64,000 nt of DNA. Source: Strongyloides papillosus. Lineage: Eukaryota > Nematoda > Chromadorea > Rhabditida > Strongyloididae. The notes beneath the pieces were generated by a model that ran no database searches, was not told the origin of the DNA, and saw only the letters and a list, made by a program, of their open reading frames with translations. Positions 13,382 through 25,550 of the stretch are shown one piece after another. Each line of letters starts with the position of its first letter. Within the stretch, counting starts at the first letter, position 1. The stretch covers positions 1,984,001 to 2,048,000 of the forward strand of contig SRSI01000028.1 in NCBI GenBank assembly GCA_005656395.1, read 5' to 3'. The position numbers and the translations under genes are program-made.

Positions 13382-13941
13382 ATGTCAATGTTGGATATAT
13401 TATTAACAATTGTAAGTGATATTGTCTTATCTTATCTTTTATATTATTATCATTTTAGTTATTTTCTTCTTGTTTCCTTCAAATTTATAGTGAAGAAAAA
13501 TGCCCAGAGGGTCAAATTTTTGATCCAAATGTTAGCTTTAATGTAACATGCTCTCATTTAGATGTGTCAAATGAAAAAATGGCATGGCCAACTGTTCGTC
13601 CTGAAGGTTGTAGATGTAAAGATAACAACAAATACATTAATAAAACGGGTCAATGTGTTGATAAGAGTGATTGTCTAAAATATGTGGAGAATATTGGTGA
13701 AAATCTTGCTTTAAAAGACATTAACAGATGTCCAAGAAAAAATGAAGAATATGTTGAATGTTCAAACATTTGTCCAGAAAAAACTTGTTATTCATATAGA
13801 TTTAAAAGAATTTGTTTTTCATTAAGGTGTGGAGGTCCAAAATGCCAATGTAGAAAGGGATATATTAGAACGGAAGGACAAAATTCTGATTGTGTTAGGA
13901 TTAGAGATTGTAAAAATAAAAGAAGGAAATCAAAAATGTGA
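13382..13941 (+). CDS. Small secreted TIL-domain (trypsin-inhibitor-like) cysteine-rich protein
   Basis: Two exons: 13382-13411 and 13459-13941, joined across a 47-bp intron (GTAAGT...TTTTAG, phase 0). The join creates a clear signal peptide (MSMLDILLTI joined to LFSSCFLQIYS) that neither exon shows alone, which supports both the start and the splice. The mature protein has two cysteine modules. The C-terminal module (CPRKNEEYVEC ... CVRIRDC) has the ten-Cys pattern of a TIL domain, including the CxC pair near its end. The N-terminal module (starting CPEGQIFDP) keeps the CRC and final C..DC spacing but has only six Cys, so it looks like a degenerate TIL domain. TIL proteins of nematodes are typically serine-protease inhibitors acting outside the cell, in host or tissue fluid. 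A Lys/Arg-rich tail ends the protein. The target protease cannot be inferred. An alternative acceptor at 13490 would shift the frame. Confidence 0.8.
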
Positions 13942-13983
13942 GGGAAAAAGGAATGAATTTATTTATATATCTGTTTAAAATTT

Positions 13984-15460
13984 TTAAAGAACAGTATTTT
14001 GCGTATCATCAGAACTTTTTTCATTCTCCATTGGATCTACCTTAATGTTTGTTGGAAATGTTCCAATTGTTTCAGCTGTTTCAATTTCACTTAAATGTTC
14101 AACAAATCCACATCCAATTCCATCCCCCATAACATTTACACATGTTCTTAATCTGTCTCTATAAATAAAAATTTACTTATTATCGTTGTTGTTTTTTATT
14201 ATCTTACAAAAACCAGTCTACTGCTAAAATTAGATTTGCACTTTCTGCTGGTAATCCTATTGCTGTTAAAATCATTACCATTGTAACTAGTCCAGCACTA
14301 GGAATAGAAGCAGCTCCAATAGATGCCATTGTTGCTGTTATACTAACAGTAATTAATTGACCAAAATTTAATGTCATCCCATTAAGTTGTGCTATAAAAA
14401 TTGATGCAACAGCCTCATATAAAGCTGTTCCATCCATATTTATTGTTGCTCCGACAGGTAAAACAAATTTGCTTATAAGAGGATTAACATGATTATTATT
14501 CTCTAGACATTGGAATGTCACTGGTAATGACGCAGCAGAAGATGCTGTTCCAAGAGCTGTCAATGCTGCTGGTGTTAATCCATGTAGAAATTTATATGGA
14601 TTTTTTTTTGTAGCAAGAAAATATATTAATGATAATGTCACAAAAAGGTGAATAATTAATCCTAATATTACTGTTACAAGATACATTCCTAATGATTGAA
14701 ATGTTGCAATTAAATTATCTACTTCCAATAATTTTTGTGCTATAAGTGAAGCTATTCCAATTGGTGAGAGAAGCATAATTAAATAAACAGCTTTATTAAC
14801 AATTATATCCATAGCATTAAATACCTCAACAAGTGATTTTACCTTATCCCCTAATGATCCCATGATTAATCCACAACTAATGCAGAAAAATATGATTCCT
14901 AGGACATTCATTTGATCGACATACACTTTTTTATGGAAATTATTAGCATCCGATTTGTTATAATGCGACTCAACTTGTTGAATAGTTGAACGTGCTATAT
15001 TTTCAGGGAATACATTTCTTATTAAATCTAATATCTTTTCAAATGCTGACGGTGGTTCTTGTTTAGCATATTGTGATTCAACTTTACCACCACCTGACTG
15101 CCCAAATTTTCCTGGAGAGATAAGGACAACTAATACAATTCCTAAAAATACAGCCATAAATGTTGTGATGAAATAATAGATAATAGAATACATTCCAACT
15201 TTTCCTGATTGTTTAGCATTAAGTTGACATAACCCACAAATAATACTTAGAGATATAAGAGGTAAAATAATCATTTTTAAAAGATTCATAAATATTTCTC
15301 CAGGAAAACCAATCAAATGTATAGCCATAGTTGATAAATTAATATTTCTAAATGCAATTCCTATACCAACTCCGAAGACAACACCAATCATAGTGAATAA
15401 TAACAACACCTCCTCAGAATTCATTTTTTTTAATTTGTTCCATACTTTTTTCACGATCAT
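13984..15460 (-). CDS. Excitatory amino-acid (glutamate) transporter, SLC1 family
   Basis: Exons 15460-14208 and 14158-13984 with a 49-bp intron (14159-14207), giving 475 aa. This is the Na+-coupled glutamate/aspartate symporter family of the plasma membrane. Visible landmarks: N-terminal helices with the GEIFMNLLKMIILPLI segment; a polar loop before the NVLGIIFF helix; the HP1 region GTASSAASLPVT; the TM7 NMDGT signature; HP2 GAASIPSAG; and TM8 VDW-FLDRLRT-VNVMGD. The TM8 Asp, Arg, Thr and Asn that bind substrate in the family are all present. The intron cuts the codon just before that Asp, so exon 2 is essential. The C-terminus ends T-V-L, a class I PDZ-ligand pattern. Compared with the usual serine-rich GTSSSSATLP, HP1 has two Ser-to-Ala changes. 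The start at 15460 follows a TTTTTAACAG acceptor-like site. The exact glt paralogue is not assigned. Confidence 0.93.
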
Positions 15461-15487
15461 AGTTATATTTTGCTTGTATTTTATATA

Positions 15488-15497
15488 CTGTTAAAAA
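15488..15497 (-). promoter_or_regulatory. Putative trans-splice acceptor of the glutamate transporter gene
   Basis: On the minus strand a TTTTTAACAG motif ends 27 nt before the ATG at 15460. No donor is obvious nearby upstream, so a spliced-leader acceptor is the simplest reading. An upstream non-coding exon remains possible. Confidence 0.4.
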
Positions 15498-18400
15498 TAA
15501 AAATATTAAAATAAAAAATCTTTGAAAGTTGTGTTTAAATATCGTAAATGTTTATATTTTTATTATGAATATTAAATCATTTAGTATGATAGCAGTTCAA
15601 AATATTTTTATCAAAAATACAAATAAAATATTTAATAAAGTCTGTTATTATTTTAATATTCTATTCGGTATTGAAGTACATTATATACATGTATATTTTT
15701 AATATAGTAAAACATTCCTCCTACAAAATTTGTATTATTTTCGTTAAACAATTAATAAAAATAAATACTATAATAACTTTTTAGTAATTTAAAATTTAAG
15801 CCCCAAAAAGCAATAATCGCTCTTGATTTATTACACTTTAGGTATTTTAAAAAAAATAAAAATGGATAAAAATTTGTTTCTTTGACCTTCGTATAATTCG
15901 TATAAACTTTTTTCTAATTTTTATCTCCATAATTCACTTATCCAATAATTTTAAATTTTTATTACTAGTCAAATGGATAAAAAATACCTTTACATTCATC
16001 TATTGAAAAGTGAAATTCCTTGAATGTTCTGAAAATTAAACATATTTGTGTAACTATTTTTTTACGAACCAATTGACTTCTAAAAGTTGATATAATTTAT
16101 GTTGTATCAATGAGATACATTGAAAAAATGAATTACCAAGCGTTTTATATTTTGTAGAAAATATATATAAATTAATTTAATTAGAAACTACCCATAAAAA
16201 TTCAGACTATGAGTTAAGAAAATATTAATTGTCATCGAAAATATTTAATTAAAATGGCTAAAAATGAATAAATTCCTTGAAAAATAAATTTTTGTTCTAT
16301 TATAACAATCACTTTAATATTTTAAAAATTTTGAGGAACTTCTATATATATTTTCTTTGATACAAAATTATTATCATTATTGTTATTTGCTTTCCAATGA
16401 ATGACTTTTAAATTTTTCTAATCACATACCGCACACATAGATTTTTTTATAATTTTCTAAATATAGTAAAAATATTAATAAGGAATAAAATTTTTGTTAG
16501 ATTCCATGGTTCTTATAGCATTAATTCTTTATTTTTGTAAGCATATTGTTAGGTAATTTATAATATATTGAAATCTATAGCCTGAATTAGTTAATAATTA
16601 GTTGTAATACAAAATTTTATAATGCTAGTTTTTTTTATAACCTCATTTGATAACCGATTTATTTTCTTAAACAGTCAAACACGAAGAACTCTCTGTAACA
16701 ATTATAAATATTACAAATTTATATTTTATTGCAGTTTTATTGTGATTTTAAAGTAATAATACCCAATAAAATTTTTTTTGCTTCGTTAAATTTTATTTTA
16801 AATATGAATAATATAAAATCAAGTAAAAAATATTTTATAAAAATTTATAAATATAAATTTTAAAATAAGTTTAAAATATTAAAAGAGCTAACTTAATATG
16901 GAAAAACTTTGAAGATTATCATCTCATTAAAAAGAGTATTTGCTTTGTAATTGTGACAGAATCATTTCCTTTACTGTTATTTGTATTGACAGTGTTTTTT
17001 TTATTAATATTCATAAATTCTATTACATATAATTCATGAGATTCTTATTTCCGTAAAAATTATCATTCTTCTCATTCCATTGTTTGATTAATAAAGCAAT
17101 TAAAAGCAATAATTTGATGGATAATACTTCTTAATTTTAAGGAAAAAAGAGATAAAAAACTAAAATATTTTTTATTATGATTTGTAAATGGATTGAAGTA
17201 TTACATTATCAATAAAATTATTAAATAATTTACATTTTTATATTAAACTAGCTTTCTACTTTTAAATAAAACATGCTATATGCTTTATAATCTCAATTAA
17301 ATAACCGATTATATACTTTCTGTAATTTTGATCCATCAACCATATTGAAAGGTAAAAATGTATATATATATATATGGATAAATGTATTTAATATTAGTAA
17401 ATAAAAATCAAAGTACCGTAAATTATCTCTAGTTTTAAATGATTGAAATGAAAAAATGCAACTATCTATAATTGAAAGATAATAAAGATTAAATATTATT
17501 AATCTTTTTTAAAGGTAAATAGGTAAACAATATTAATGTTACATACCACTAAATGTAGAAATAAAAACTTTATTAACATTGTACATACTAGATAAAAAAA
17601 AACATATTAACTGTTTATAATTTAGTAGAATATTTTTTCATTTTTAATTATAAAGTAAATTTCTTTTCTTTAAAATATAAAGAAATTACAACATTTTATA
17701 GCACACGTCATTTTGTTTATATATTTTGCAATTTAAAATAAAGATAGTTAAATTTAGTATATTTTACTAAAATTTTAAATAATATTTAAAAATAAATATA
17801 CTTGGGAGAGCTTTAATGATAAAATAAATCAAATATTAAAGTTGTTCGAAAATGTCATGTTGGGTTTAAATTAAACTAAATTAAAATGTTGTAATTTTGT
17901 TAAAACTTTGAAGTTTTTTAATAAAGATTATTAGTATGATAAATTTAAAAGCTTTATAGAAATGTTATTGTAAAATAATAAATGTTTAAAATTGTATGAA
18001 ATATTAACAAATAATGTTAAGATATTTAAAAAATTACTTTCCAGAAATGTTTTGTTTTTAAAGATATTTAAGTTTTTTAATCATACATCAACAAATGAAT
18101 TGTGTTTTATTATTTAACATACTTAATTTATAATATAATGTACAATAAATGCTAAAAAATGTTTAGAATTAATTATTTATTGAAGCTGTAAAATTAGTAA
18201 TCTTTGGCGAAACGTTATGTTTTTCTTTCATAATTGTATTTCAAAGTATTATAGCTATTAAATAGAGAAAGTTCACTCGTATAAGTGTGGATTAGCAAAA
18301 ACATTCTTTTTTTAATTTTATCTAACTATTTCCAAGCGAAAAAATGTTTTTTACATAAAAATTTACTCATAGTGAAATTCAAATTATTTTTTACAACGAG

Positions 18401-19546
18401 ATGAAAAATGTAAGATTTTTTGAATGAAACACTCAATGGACAAGCGAAATGAAATTTTAAAAATAGAAGAATTTGGGTAACGAAAAAAAAGCAAATGTTT
18501 CCTGTCTTATAACAGAGAATGATCTTTCATTGTTGGAAATGCCATTTTAATTCACTTTTATATAAGAATTTACAATAATTTAAATTAAAGCAAGTATTTA
18601 AAATATAAAAATTCACAGAGATATTTGAATCTAAGCTTGACTACAAACGTTTTGACAAGAAAATTCCCATTTTCTTGACCACAAAACAACTAATATATCA
18701 TATTTTTATAAACAAAAACAAAGAAAGTTTCTGATATTTAAAGATGGAGAGTTATATCAGTCTATCTTGGTTTTTTAAATATAATTTTGGATGTACTTGA
18801 AATACTAATATTTGAATGATTATTACTTTCTTGGATTACAATCATAGTGCACTTCTATAGAGCATTTATCAAACAATTCATTTAGAATTATATTCAATTA
18901 ATATATAAAATGTTTGCAAAAAATATACAGATAATATACAAAATAAATAACACTATATATATATTAAAATAAATCTTGATAAAACAATTGAACCTCTTAA
19001 GTATCAAAAATTGGAATTTTAGGGAACTCCAAAACAATCTTGATAGAATCGATTTATTTTTCTGTTTCTTTATTCGACATCCTTGTTTTCGTATACAGCT
19101 TATTAACTTAAGACGTGGTTTTCTTTTTCGGTACATAACTTTTCAGAAAAATAACAGAACCCAAAGCTGTGTAATCATTCATGAAAGGAACATCCGAGAT
19201 TAAATGTCGACACACTATTACTTTTTTTATTTTTATTACAGGATAGAGTAATATAATCGGTGGCATATTAACAATAGGTTTTTCTGCAGAATATAAATAC
19301 GTTTATTTCTAAACTTTCGAAATACTTCAGAAAATCATTATTAAAATGAAATATATAACATATTTTAAATATGATAATAGAAATTAAAACATAAGCGTAG
19401 CACGAAAAATTTGAAATAAAAAATAATTATTAAAATCCCTATCATCAAAAACACGATGAAACAATGCTGATTAGTGTAACTTCAGAGATGTAAAGTTGAT
19501 AATCAATGTACTATAATATCAACAAATTTTTAAATAACTTTATCAT
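15498..19546. other. Intergenic AT-rich DNA
   Basis: About 4 kb without a supported gene. It contains a short (TA)n microsatellite at about 17361-17375 and otherwise mixed AT sequence. Open frames on both strands around 18894-19203 overlap each other and have no recognisable domain. Confidence 0.55.
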
Positions 19547-19744
19547 TTAATGGTAGATTGTCGTGTTGATGAAAATTTCATCATTGTTACAATTAATGTC
19601 ATGGCAAGAAACAGTTCTACAAGCTGTCATTTTTGAAGATTTACTTGAAATAATTGAGATTCTATTATTATTAGAAGTTTTAACACGATGATGGGAAAGA
19701 TTATCGAATTTTGAGGATTTGCAGAAAAATTTTAATAGCCACTC
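19547..19744 (-). other. Coding-like open segment, possible terminal exon or gene remnant
   Basis: The minus strand is open for 65 codons from 19744 to a TAA at 19549-19547. It has no obvious start codon context but unusually polar, non-AT-driven codons (WLLKFFCKSSKFDN, then SHHRV, Ser/Asn/Lys-rich, ending INTTIYH). An AG just upstream (AAAAGTAAG) could serve as a weak acceptor. The basic, Ser-rich character with a leading LLKFFCK resembles the cytoplasmic tail that follows the last helix of many nematode GPCRs, but no membrane helix could be joined to it. Open frames of this length are expected by chance in DNA this AT-rich. It could be a last exon, a pseudogene fragment or chance. Confidence 0.22.
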
Positions 19745-20966
19745 TTACTTTTTATTCTAATTTAATTGATTACATTTTCATGCATTACTCTTAGGTGGCC
19801 ATTCACACCAAAATAGTCGATGAGAGGGCACTTTTACAAACTGAATTACAATTCTTTTACAATTACATACGAAACTTCCGATATAGCCTTTTCAAGTTTG
19901 AATTCATACAACACACCGACTTTATCATCAATTTGTAACATGATCTCCTTTTAAAACAATAAAAAGTTTTTATAACATTAATTAAAACTGAAACGTTGTA
20001 AATTCAAAATTTATGGTAATTAATATCACTAAATTAAGTATTTGTCAATTATTTTGAGATGTCAAGTGATAAAAACTTGTAAATTAAATGGGTCATAAGC
20101 ATAGGCACAATCAGCCGAATAATGACCTAAGGCCGGTGTTACCGATGAAGATAGATAAACAAAATGTGAAAACTACAGTTTATTACTTAATCATCTTATC
20201 TATGTTATTTAATGTATCTTTTATATACATTACAACACATCACTCTCATCATTTTTTTATCTCCTTACAAAAATATATCTAACTATACCATTTAAATAAA
20301 AACTTATTAAGTAGTAATTTAATTCCACAAAACTTTTTAATTTTACTGAGATCATTCAAAATTAAAGTGATTTTCAATATCCGAATCTTTTTTCATTTTT
20401 TTTGAACAATCTCCATATTAATGTTATGAAATAACTTCTCTGTTCTTTTCTTCTTTCATATTTCAACAAACCTTGGTTGTTTCAGAACCAAACTTGTATT
20501 ACCAATATATAGAAGTTTCTAGGAAGACTTTAAACTGAAAAGAAGTTTGGTAGAATGTCATTACCAGACTCTAGATTTTTCCATGATTTGTAAACAACTA
20601 GGTTATATTGATCAATACGACATTCATTTAATCTATTCCAATATTTTTCACTAATTCTAACGTTTAAAAACAAAAATCACTAAAAACCATTTAATTAGTG
20701 TTGTAAAATTTATTTTATAGTTAACGATATTAAATTGAGAATGAAGCACTATTTTTAGGTTATGAAAAATAATATTATAAAAATAATTCACTAGTGGTTA
20801 ACATATTCTTTCACTTTTTAAATTTTCTTTCCATTTTATGTAAAGAAATGAATATAAAAATTAATAATTATGAAGATTATATACTATACTCTAATATATA
20901 TTATATCTTGTAAGATACATATCATTTTCTACTTCTTAAATTACATTGCGCTTCATAATAATTTTT
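19745..20966. other. Gap with further weak coding-like fragments
   Basis: Local GC rises here relative to the flanks. On the minus strand a 48-codon open stretch at about 20528-20674 translates to polar sequence (EKYWNRLNECRIDQYNLVVYKSW) and stops just after a TTCTTTTCAG acceptor-like site. A second patch at about 20060-20175 is open on both strands (plus: MGHKHRHNQPNND; minus: FVYLSSSVTPALGHYSADC). I could not join these into one frame with the 19547-19744 segment. No gene is called. Confidence 0.25.
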
Positions 20967-23113
20967 TTATACAGTAATCTGTTTTTGGAACATCATTTCA
21001 TACTCAGATAGGCATTCTGGATTCCTAACAGCACCTATATTTTTAACATCTTCACCATTTAATATTTGTTTAACAATCAACTCCATTTTCTTTCCCGAAT
21101 GAGTATACTAAAAATAAGAGTTTGTAAATATTTATGATCAATTAATATGTTTAAAGCTTACAGGAATGTCATTGATTGTCTTAAATACATTTGGGACGTG
21201 TCTTGGTGACATATGAGTGCGTAAATCATACTTTAACTTAGTTACAACCTGATCGAATTTTGAATTATCGGCAAGTTTTAAGAAAAGAACAATTATTTCA
21301 TTGTCAGGGTCTGATGGATCACGGGTACCAACAACAAGAGAATCAATAACTGTATCGTAAGCTTCAACTACATTGTAAATTTCAGCCGTTCCGATACGTA
21401 CACCAAAACGATTTAAAGTAGCATCACTTCTACCATATACGATAATTCCATGGGTTTTTGAATCAATTTCACAGTAATCTCCATGTGTCCAGACACCTGG
21501 ATTTTTTTCAAAATAACTTCTAAAATACTTATTTCCACCTTCATCATTTAAGAAGTGTGAGGGTTGACTGACAAATGGTGTTACACAAACTAATTCTCCT
21601 TGCTGATCCTTCACTGGTTCCCTCTTATAATTCCATGTTTGGCAATTCATACCTAAATACAGATGTTGACATTCACCTGGAACAACTGGACGATTGAGTG
21701 ATGCGCCCATGAAACATCCTATTATATCTGTTCCACCACAAATACTACCAATAACAACTTTCTTCTTCAATGAATTATTAATAAATTCAAAGGATGATGG
21801 TTTCAATGGTGATCCTGTTGAGAGAGCAAGACGCAAATTCGATAAATCATATTTATCATTGAATTTAATACCCATTGAATTATAAGTATCATACATCTTT
21901 GCACCACAACCAAAAATTGTAGCTTTTGTTCTAGCTAGAATTTTTATTAATATCTCTTTATCAGGATATATTGGACTTTCATCAAATACAACTATTGTAG
22001 CTTTGGTGTATAGTGCAGTCATCAACCAATTCCACATCATCCACCCACATGTTGTGTAGAACATTATAACATCTTTATCATTCATATCTGTTTGAATAAC
22101 ATGTTCTTCAACATGTTTTAATAACGTTCCACCTACTGTATGTACCATAGCTTTTGGAAGGCCAGTTGTTCCACTAGAAAACATTGTATACATAGGATGA
22201 TTAAACGGAACTTTCTTGTAAATAAATGGTTCCTCCATATTTACATTTTTGTAACTTTTAATAAATTCATCAAATGATACAAAAAGACTACCATTCAATG
22301 AACAATCAGTCCCATCATTCTTCAGTGGCATAACGATAGCTTTAATAATACTATCTGAGAGTAGACCGCAAATTTTTTGAAAATTATATGAATTATCGTG
22401 CATCTTTTGTTTAAAAACAACTTTTTCTTGGCCAAAAATTAATTTTGGTTTTACTTGTGATAACCTATCGACGACAGCTTTCTCACCAAATTCTGTGGAA
22501 CAAGAGGCAAATGTACAACCAATTGAAGCTCCTGCCAACATAATACAGGCAGTACGGTATCTATTTGGCATGTAAGTAGCAATAGCATCACCACATTTTA
22601 AACCAACACCTTTCATAGCTTCCGCTAATATTCTTATATCTTTCTTTAATTGTCCATAGGTAAAATATTCAAAAGATTCACCATCAAATGTCTCAATAAA
22701 TGCAATTTTATTATCATCAGCATTTTTTAATACATTTTCTGTATAATTAAGCATAGCACCATTAAACCATTTTGGGATTTCACTAATATTTTTGTCAACC
22801 TCAACAATATCCTCTTTAGAAAATTTATTCTTCCCTAAATCAACATTACAAAACTCAGCAACTGACATCCAAAATTCTCCATAATTATCAACAGTCCATT
22901 GCCAAAATTTTTCATAGTCATCTAACAAAATAATTTTTTTTATTATTTTCATTTAATGAAAAAATATATTATAATACCTTTAAAATCTACGGCATACTTT
23001 TTTTGTATATAATTACGAAATCGTAGTTCAGCATTCCATTCACTACCTTGATCAGTTGGTGGTACATAGTACTCAGAAACACAATTAGACATTCCGTTTT
23101 TATCAAGCTGCAT
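20967..23113 (-). CDS. sur-5: Acetoacetyl-CoA synthetase (AACS/SUR-5 type)
   Basis: Three exons: 23113-22978, 22921-21162 and 21107-20967, with introns of 56 and 54 bp, giving 678 aa, the family length. The cytosolic enzyme activates acetoacetate with ATP and CoA to acetoacetyl-CoA, feeding ketone bodies into lipid synthesis. It is an ANL-superfamily adenylate-forming protein. Exon 1 gives the N-terminal FRNYIQKKYAVDF piece. Exon 2 has the ATP-binding loop (MFSSGTTGLPKAMVH), the CGWMMWNWL stretch typical of AACS, WTHGDY and YGRSDATLNRFGVRIGTAEIY. Exon 3 supplies YTHSGKKMEL, whose Lys is the catalytic A10 lysine. The MKIIKKIILL stretch at 22952 lies inside intron 1 and is not the start. The start at 23113 is chosen for length; ATG at 23092 is an alternative, because TTATGCAG spans the first ATG and could be a splice acceptor. 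C. elegans SUR-5 is the closest named relative I know. Confidence 0.92.
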
Positions 23114-24769
23114 AACAAATGAAGAAATATGGATACAGCTTAGATGAGTTTAATAATTACTCTCTAAAAAAAATATTAATTAATGAGATAGAATAAAACA
23201 TCTGATGATTTTTAATTACATTTGAATGTTGCCAAAAAAAACAGTTTCAAGGTGAGGAACAATTGGAATTACGTTATAAATTTATCGTTATAAGATATTA
23301 TGAATGGAGGACTTTTTAACTGTATATGAGTGTACATTACATAAAGTAAATGTCAAAACTAACAATAACGTTTTGACTTTTGATATAGACTAATGATAAG
23401 AATGTAATATTTTGATTTATCTTCTTATAGGAAGAGAGAGTTACATAATTTAAAAAGAGAGACAATTAATGTATAGATGTCAATTGATAATGATATCGAA
23501 ATTACAGGTTAATAGTCAAAAGTCTAAAAATGTTAGATAATTCTTCTTTTTACTTCAATAGATTAATGAAAATGTTGAATAATGATATTTTAACGTTTTA
23601 CCTAAAAAATTAAATAATGTTAAGATCGAAAAAAAATATAAAAGGAGTAATAACTAATTAATGGGGTGTTAATGAAATAATGAAGTAAATAACTACAAAG
23701 TAATTTCTATCTACAAAAAAAAATAAAATAATTTGTTTGTTCCTTTAAATGTAGAAATTATATGAAGTAGATATTATAAAAATTTAAAGGTAAAATAAAA
23801 TATATTTGAATTGTCCCAATTTTAATGGAATAAAAGTGATAACAAAAACATAATATTAAAAGAAATATATATTATATTTATAATAAACTTATTCCATAAT
23901 TTTTACAACACATTTTTCCCATAAAAAAATGTTAAAAATTAAAATATACTTCGTTTATCATTTATGTATATATGTATATATATTTGTTTAAATAGTTTAT
24001 CAAAACGGTAGATGAAAAATTTAAATAGTGTAATAGGCTTTAAATAATTTAATGATAAATCAAGATACATAATGTATATTAGGTAAGAAGTAAATGAAAA
24101 ATATTTTTCGATTTTTGAAATAGATACCAGATTATTATGTACTTTACAACAGTAATGAGGTTCTCCTAGTGAACTAGTGAATATTTTTACAAAAATAATA
24201 ATTTTTCTATTTTTATAAATATCTTAATTCGTACACGTAGTCTTATCAAAATATTTATACAAAAAGATAAAAAAAAAATGTTACTTTAAAAAAATGTTAA
24301 ACAAATATAATCTTTTTGGTGAGAATAATTGAAATTTTTAAATTGACATTTTAGAAGTGGAGTGATTTTTATCAAAGGTAGACTAATATTATGTAACCGT
24401 TATACTTTTCTATATTTCTAAGACATACATTTTCACATTTTTAAATATTAAAACTTTCAATGGTATATATATAGTTAAACAAAAAAAATTATCTTTTATT
24501 AAAAAGGAGCATTCATATAATTGTATATATTAACATATAATGATTTTAAATTTGTAGTAACAAAGCATGATAAATTGTTAAGACGATATATATGTATAAC
24601 TTTTTTTGGGTCAAAATTATAATAATGATTCTGTTGATTATATAATTGTATAGTATATCAAGAAATGGGTATCAATAATATATATAAAAATTAGAAAGAA
24701 ATTCTTTTTTCCTTGAATATTTCAATATCTTCTTTATTAATTTAAGGTGAAATCAAGATAAATGTTAAT
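23114..24769. other. Intergenic AT-rich DNA
   Basis: About 1.65 kb between the AACS start and the KCTD stop, both on the minus strand. It should contain the AACS promoter and the KCTD 3' UTR. No coding-like frame, repeat or RNA gene was seen. Confidence 0.55.
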
Positions 24770-25506
24770 TTATAAACTGTCCCATTCATCATATGAAGAG
24801 GGTGATTGAAAACTTTCGTCAACTGTTGATTTCTTGGATGGTTTAGATGACGAACCATTCTAAAATGAAAAAAAAATTATTTAAAACTTTCTAGATTTAA
24901 AATTTTATCTAGCTGTACTATGTCAAAATATAATATAAATATTTTTATAATCATATATTCTTCAATATATATAAATACATGTATACATAATATTATTATA
25001 ATAATCTCACCTGCTCTTTTTCAAATTGCCATGATTCATAATCACGCAATGCAACCTGAACATATGATGTGACAAAATGCTGCTCTTCTGTTCGTTGATA
25101 TTTTTGCAACATCTCCAAAGCAAGTTCTTTTAATTCAACTAAATTAAGTGCTTCACATTCCCCAACTAATTTTGCTAAATCATCTGGTTTTGCTGGTAAA
25201 GCCAGTGATGGAACAAAACGTTCCTTCTTAAGACGAAGGTAAGATAAAATATGACGAAATGATTTAGGATCTCTATCTAAGTAAAAATTTCCACCTTTAT
25301 CAGTTCCTATTGGTTTTGAAGATCCTGGTTTAAACCACTCATTTAGACGAGATCTTGGATCAGCACATAAATCATTTCTCCTAACCTAATTAAAAATAAA
25401 TTACCAAGTAAAATATTATAATTATATTAACAAAACTTACAGTATATTTTTTTCCTCCAACATTAATATTAATAATATCTTCAACATGTCTACTTTGTCT
25501 AGCCAT
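24770..25506 (-). CDS. KCTD-type BTB/POZ (potassium-channel tetramerisation domain) protein
   Basis: Three exons, none of which is a long open frame alone: 25506-25441, 25385-25011 and 24859-24770 (introns 55 and 151 bp, all phase 0), giving 176 aa. A T1/BTB domain spans about residues 9-105. It opens DIININVGGKKYT, continues VRRNDLCADPRSRL, and has the FYLDRDPKSFRHILSYLR core typical of KCTD proteins. A helical segment (LVGECEALNLVELKELALEML) and a short Ser-rich, acidic tail (SYDEWDSL) follow. KCTD proteins form oligomers and often act as adaptors for Cullin-3 ubiquitin ligase or for membrane proteins. No channel helices follow the domain, so this is a soluble KCTD, not a Kv channel. Which KCTD subgroup it belongs to is not clear. 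Splice joins keep the domain collinear with the family. Confidence 0.9.
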
Positions 25507-25543
25507 ATCTTATCTTTTTAAAAAGTGGTAAAATTTCGCTATC

Positions 25544-25550
25544 CTAAAAC
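25544..25550 (-). promoter_or_regulatory. Putative trans-splice acceptor of the KCTD gene
   Basis: GTTTTAG on the minus strand ends 37 nt before the ATG at 25506, with AT-rich sequence upstream and no nearby donor. This is consistent with SL trans-splicing but not proof of it. Confidence 0.35.

Noticed and set aside
13361..13546. 61-codon frame continuing through the TIL gene intron
   Set aside because: Starts at TTG and reads across GTAAGT. Splicing at 13412-13458 gives a signal peptide and the cysteine domain instead.
20088..20282. 64-codon plus frame starting MGHKHRHNQPNND
   Set aside because: First half looks polar, second half is generic AT translation. The minus strand is equally open, so no strand can be chosen.
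22922..22977. ATG at 22952 as the start of acetoacetyl-CoA synthetase
   Set aside because: It lies in a 56-bp intron. The upstream exon gives the conserved N-terminus in frame.
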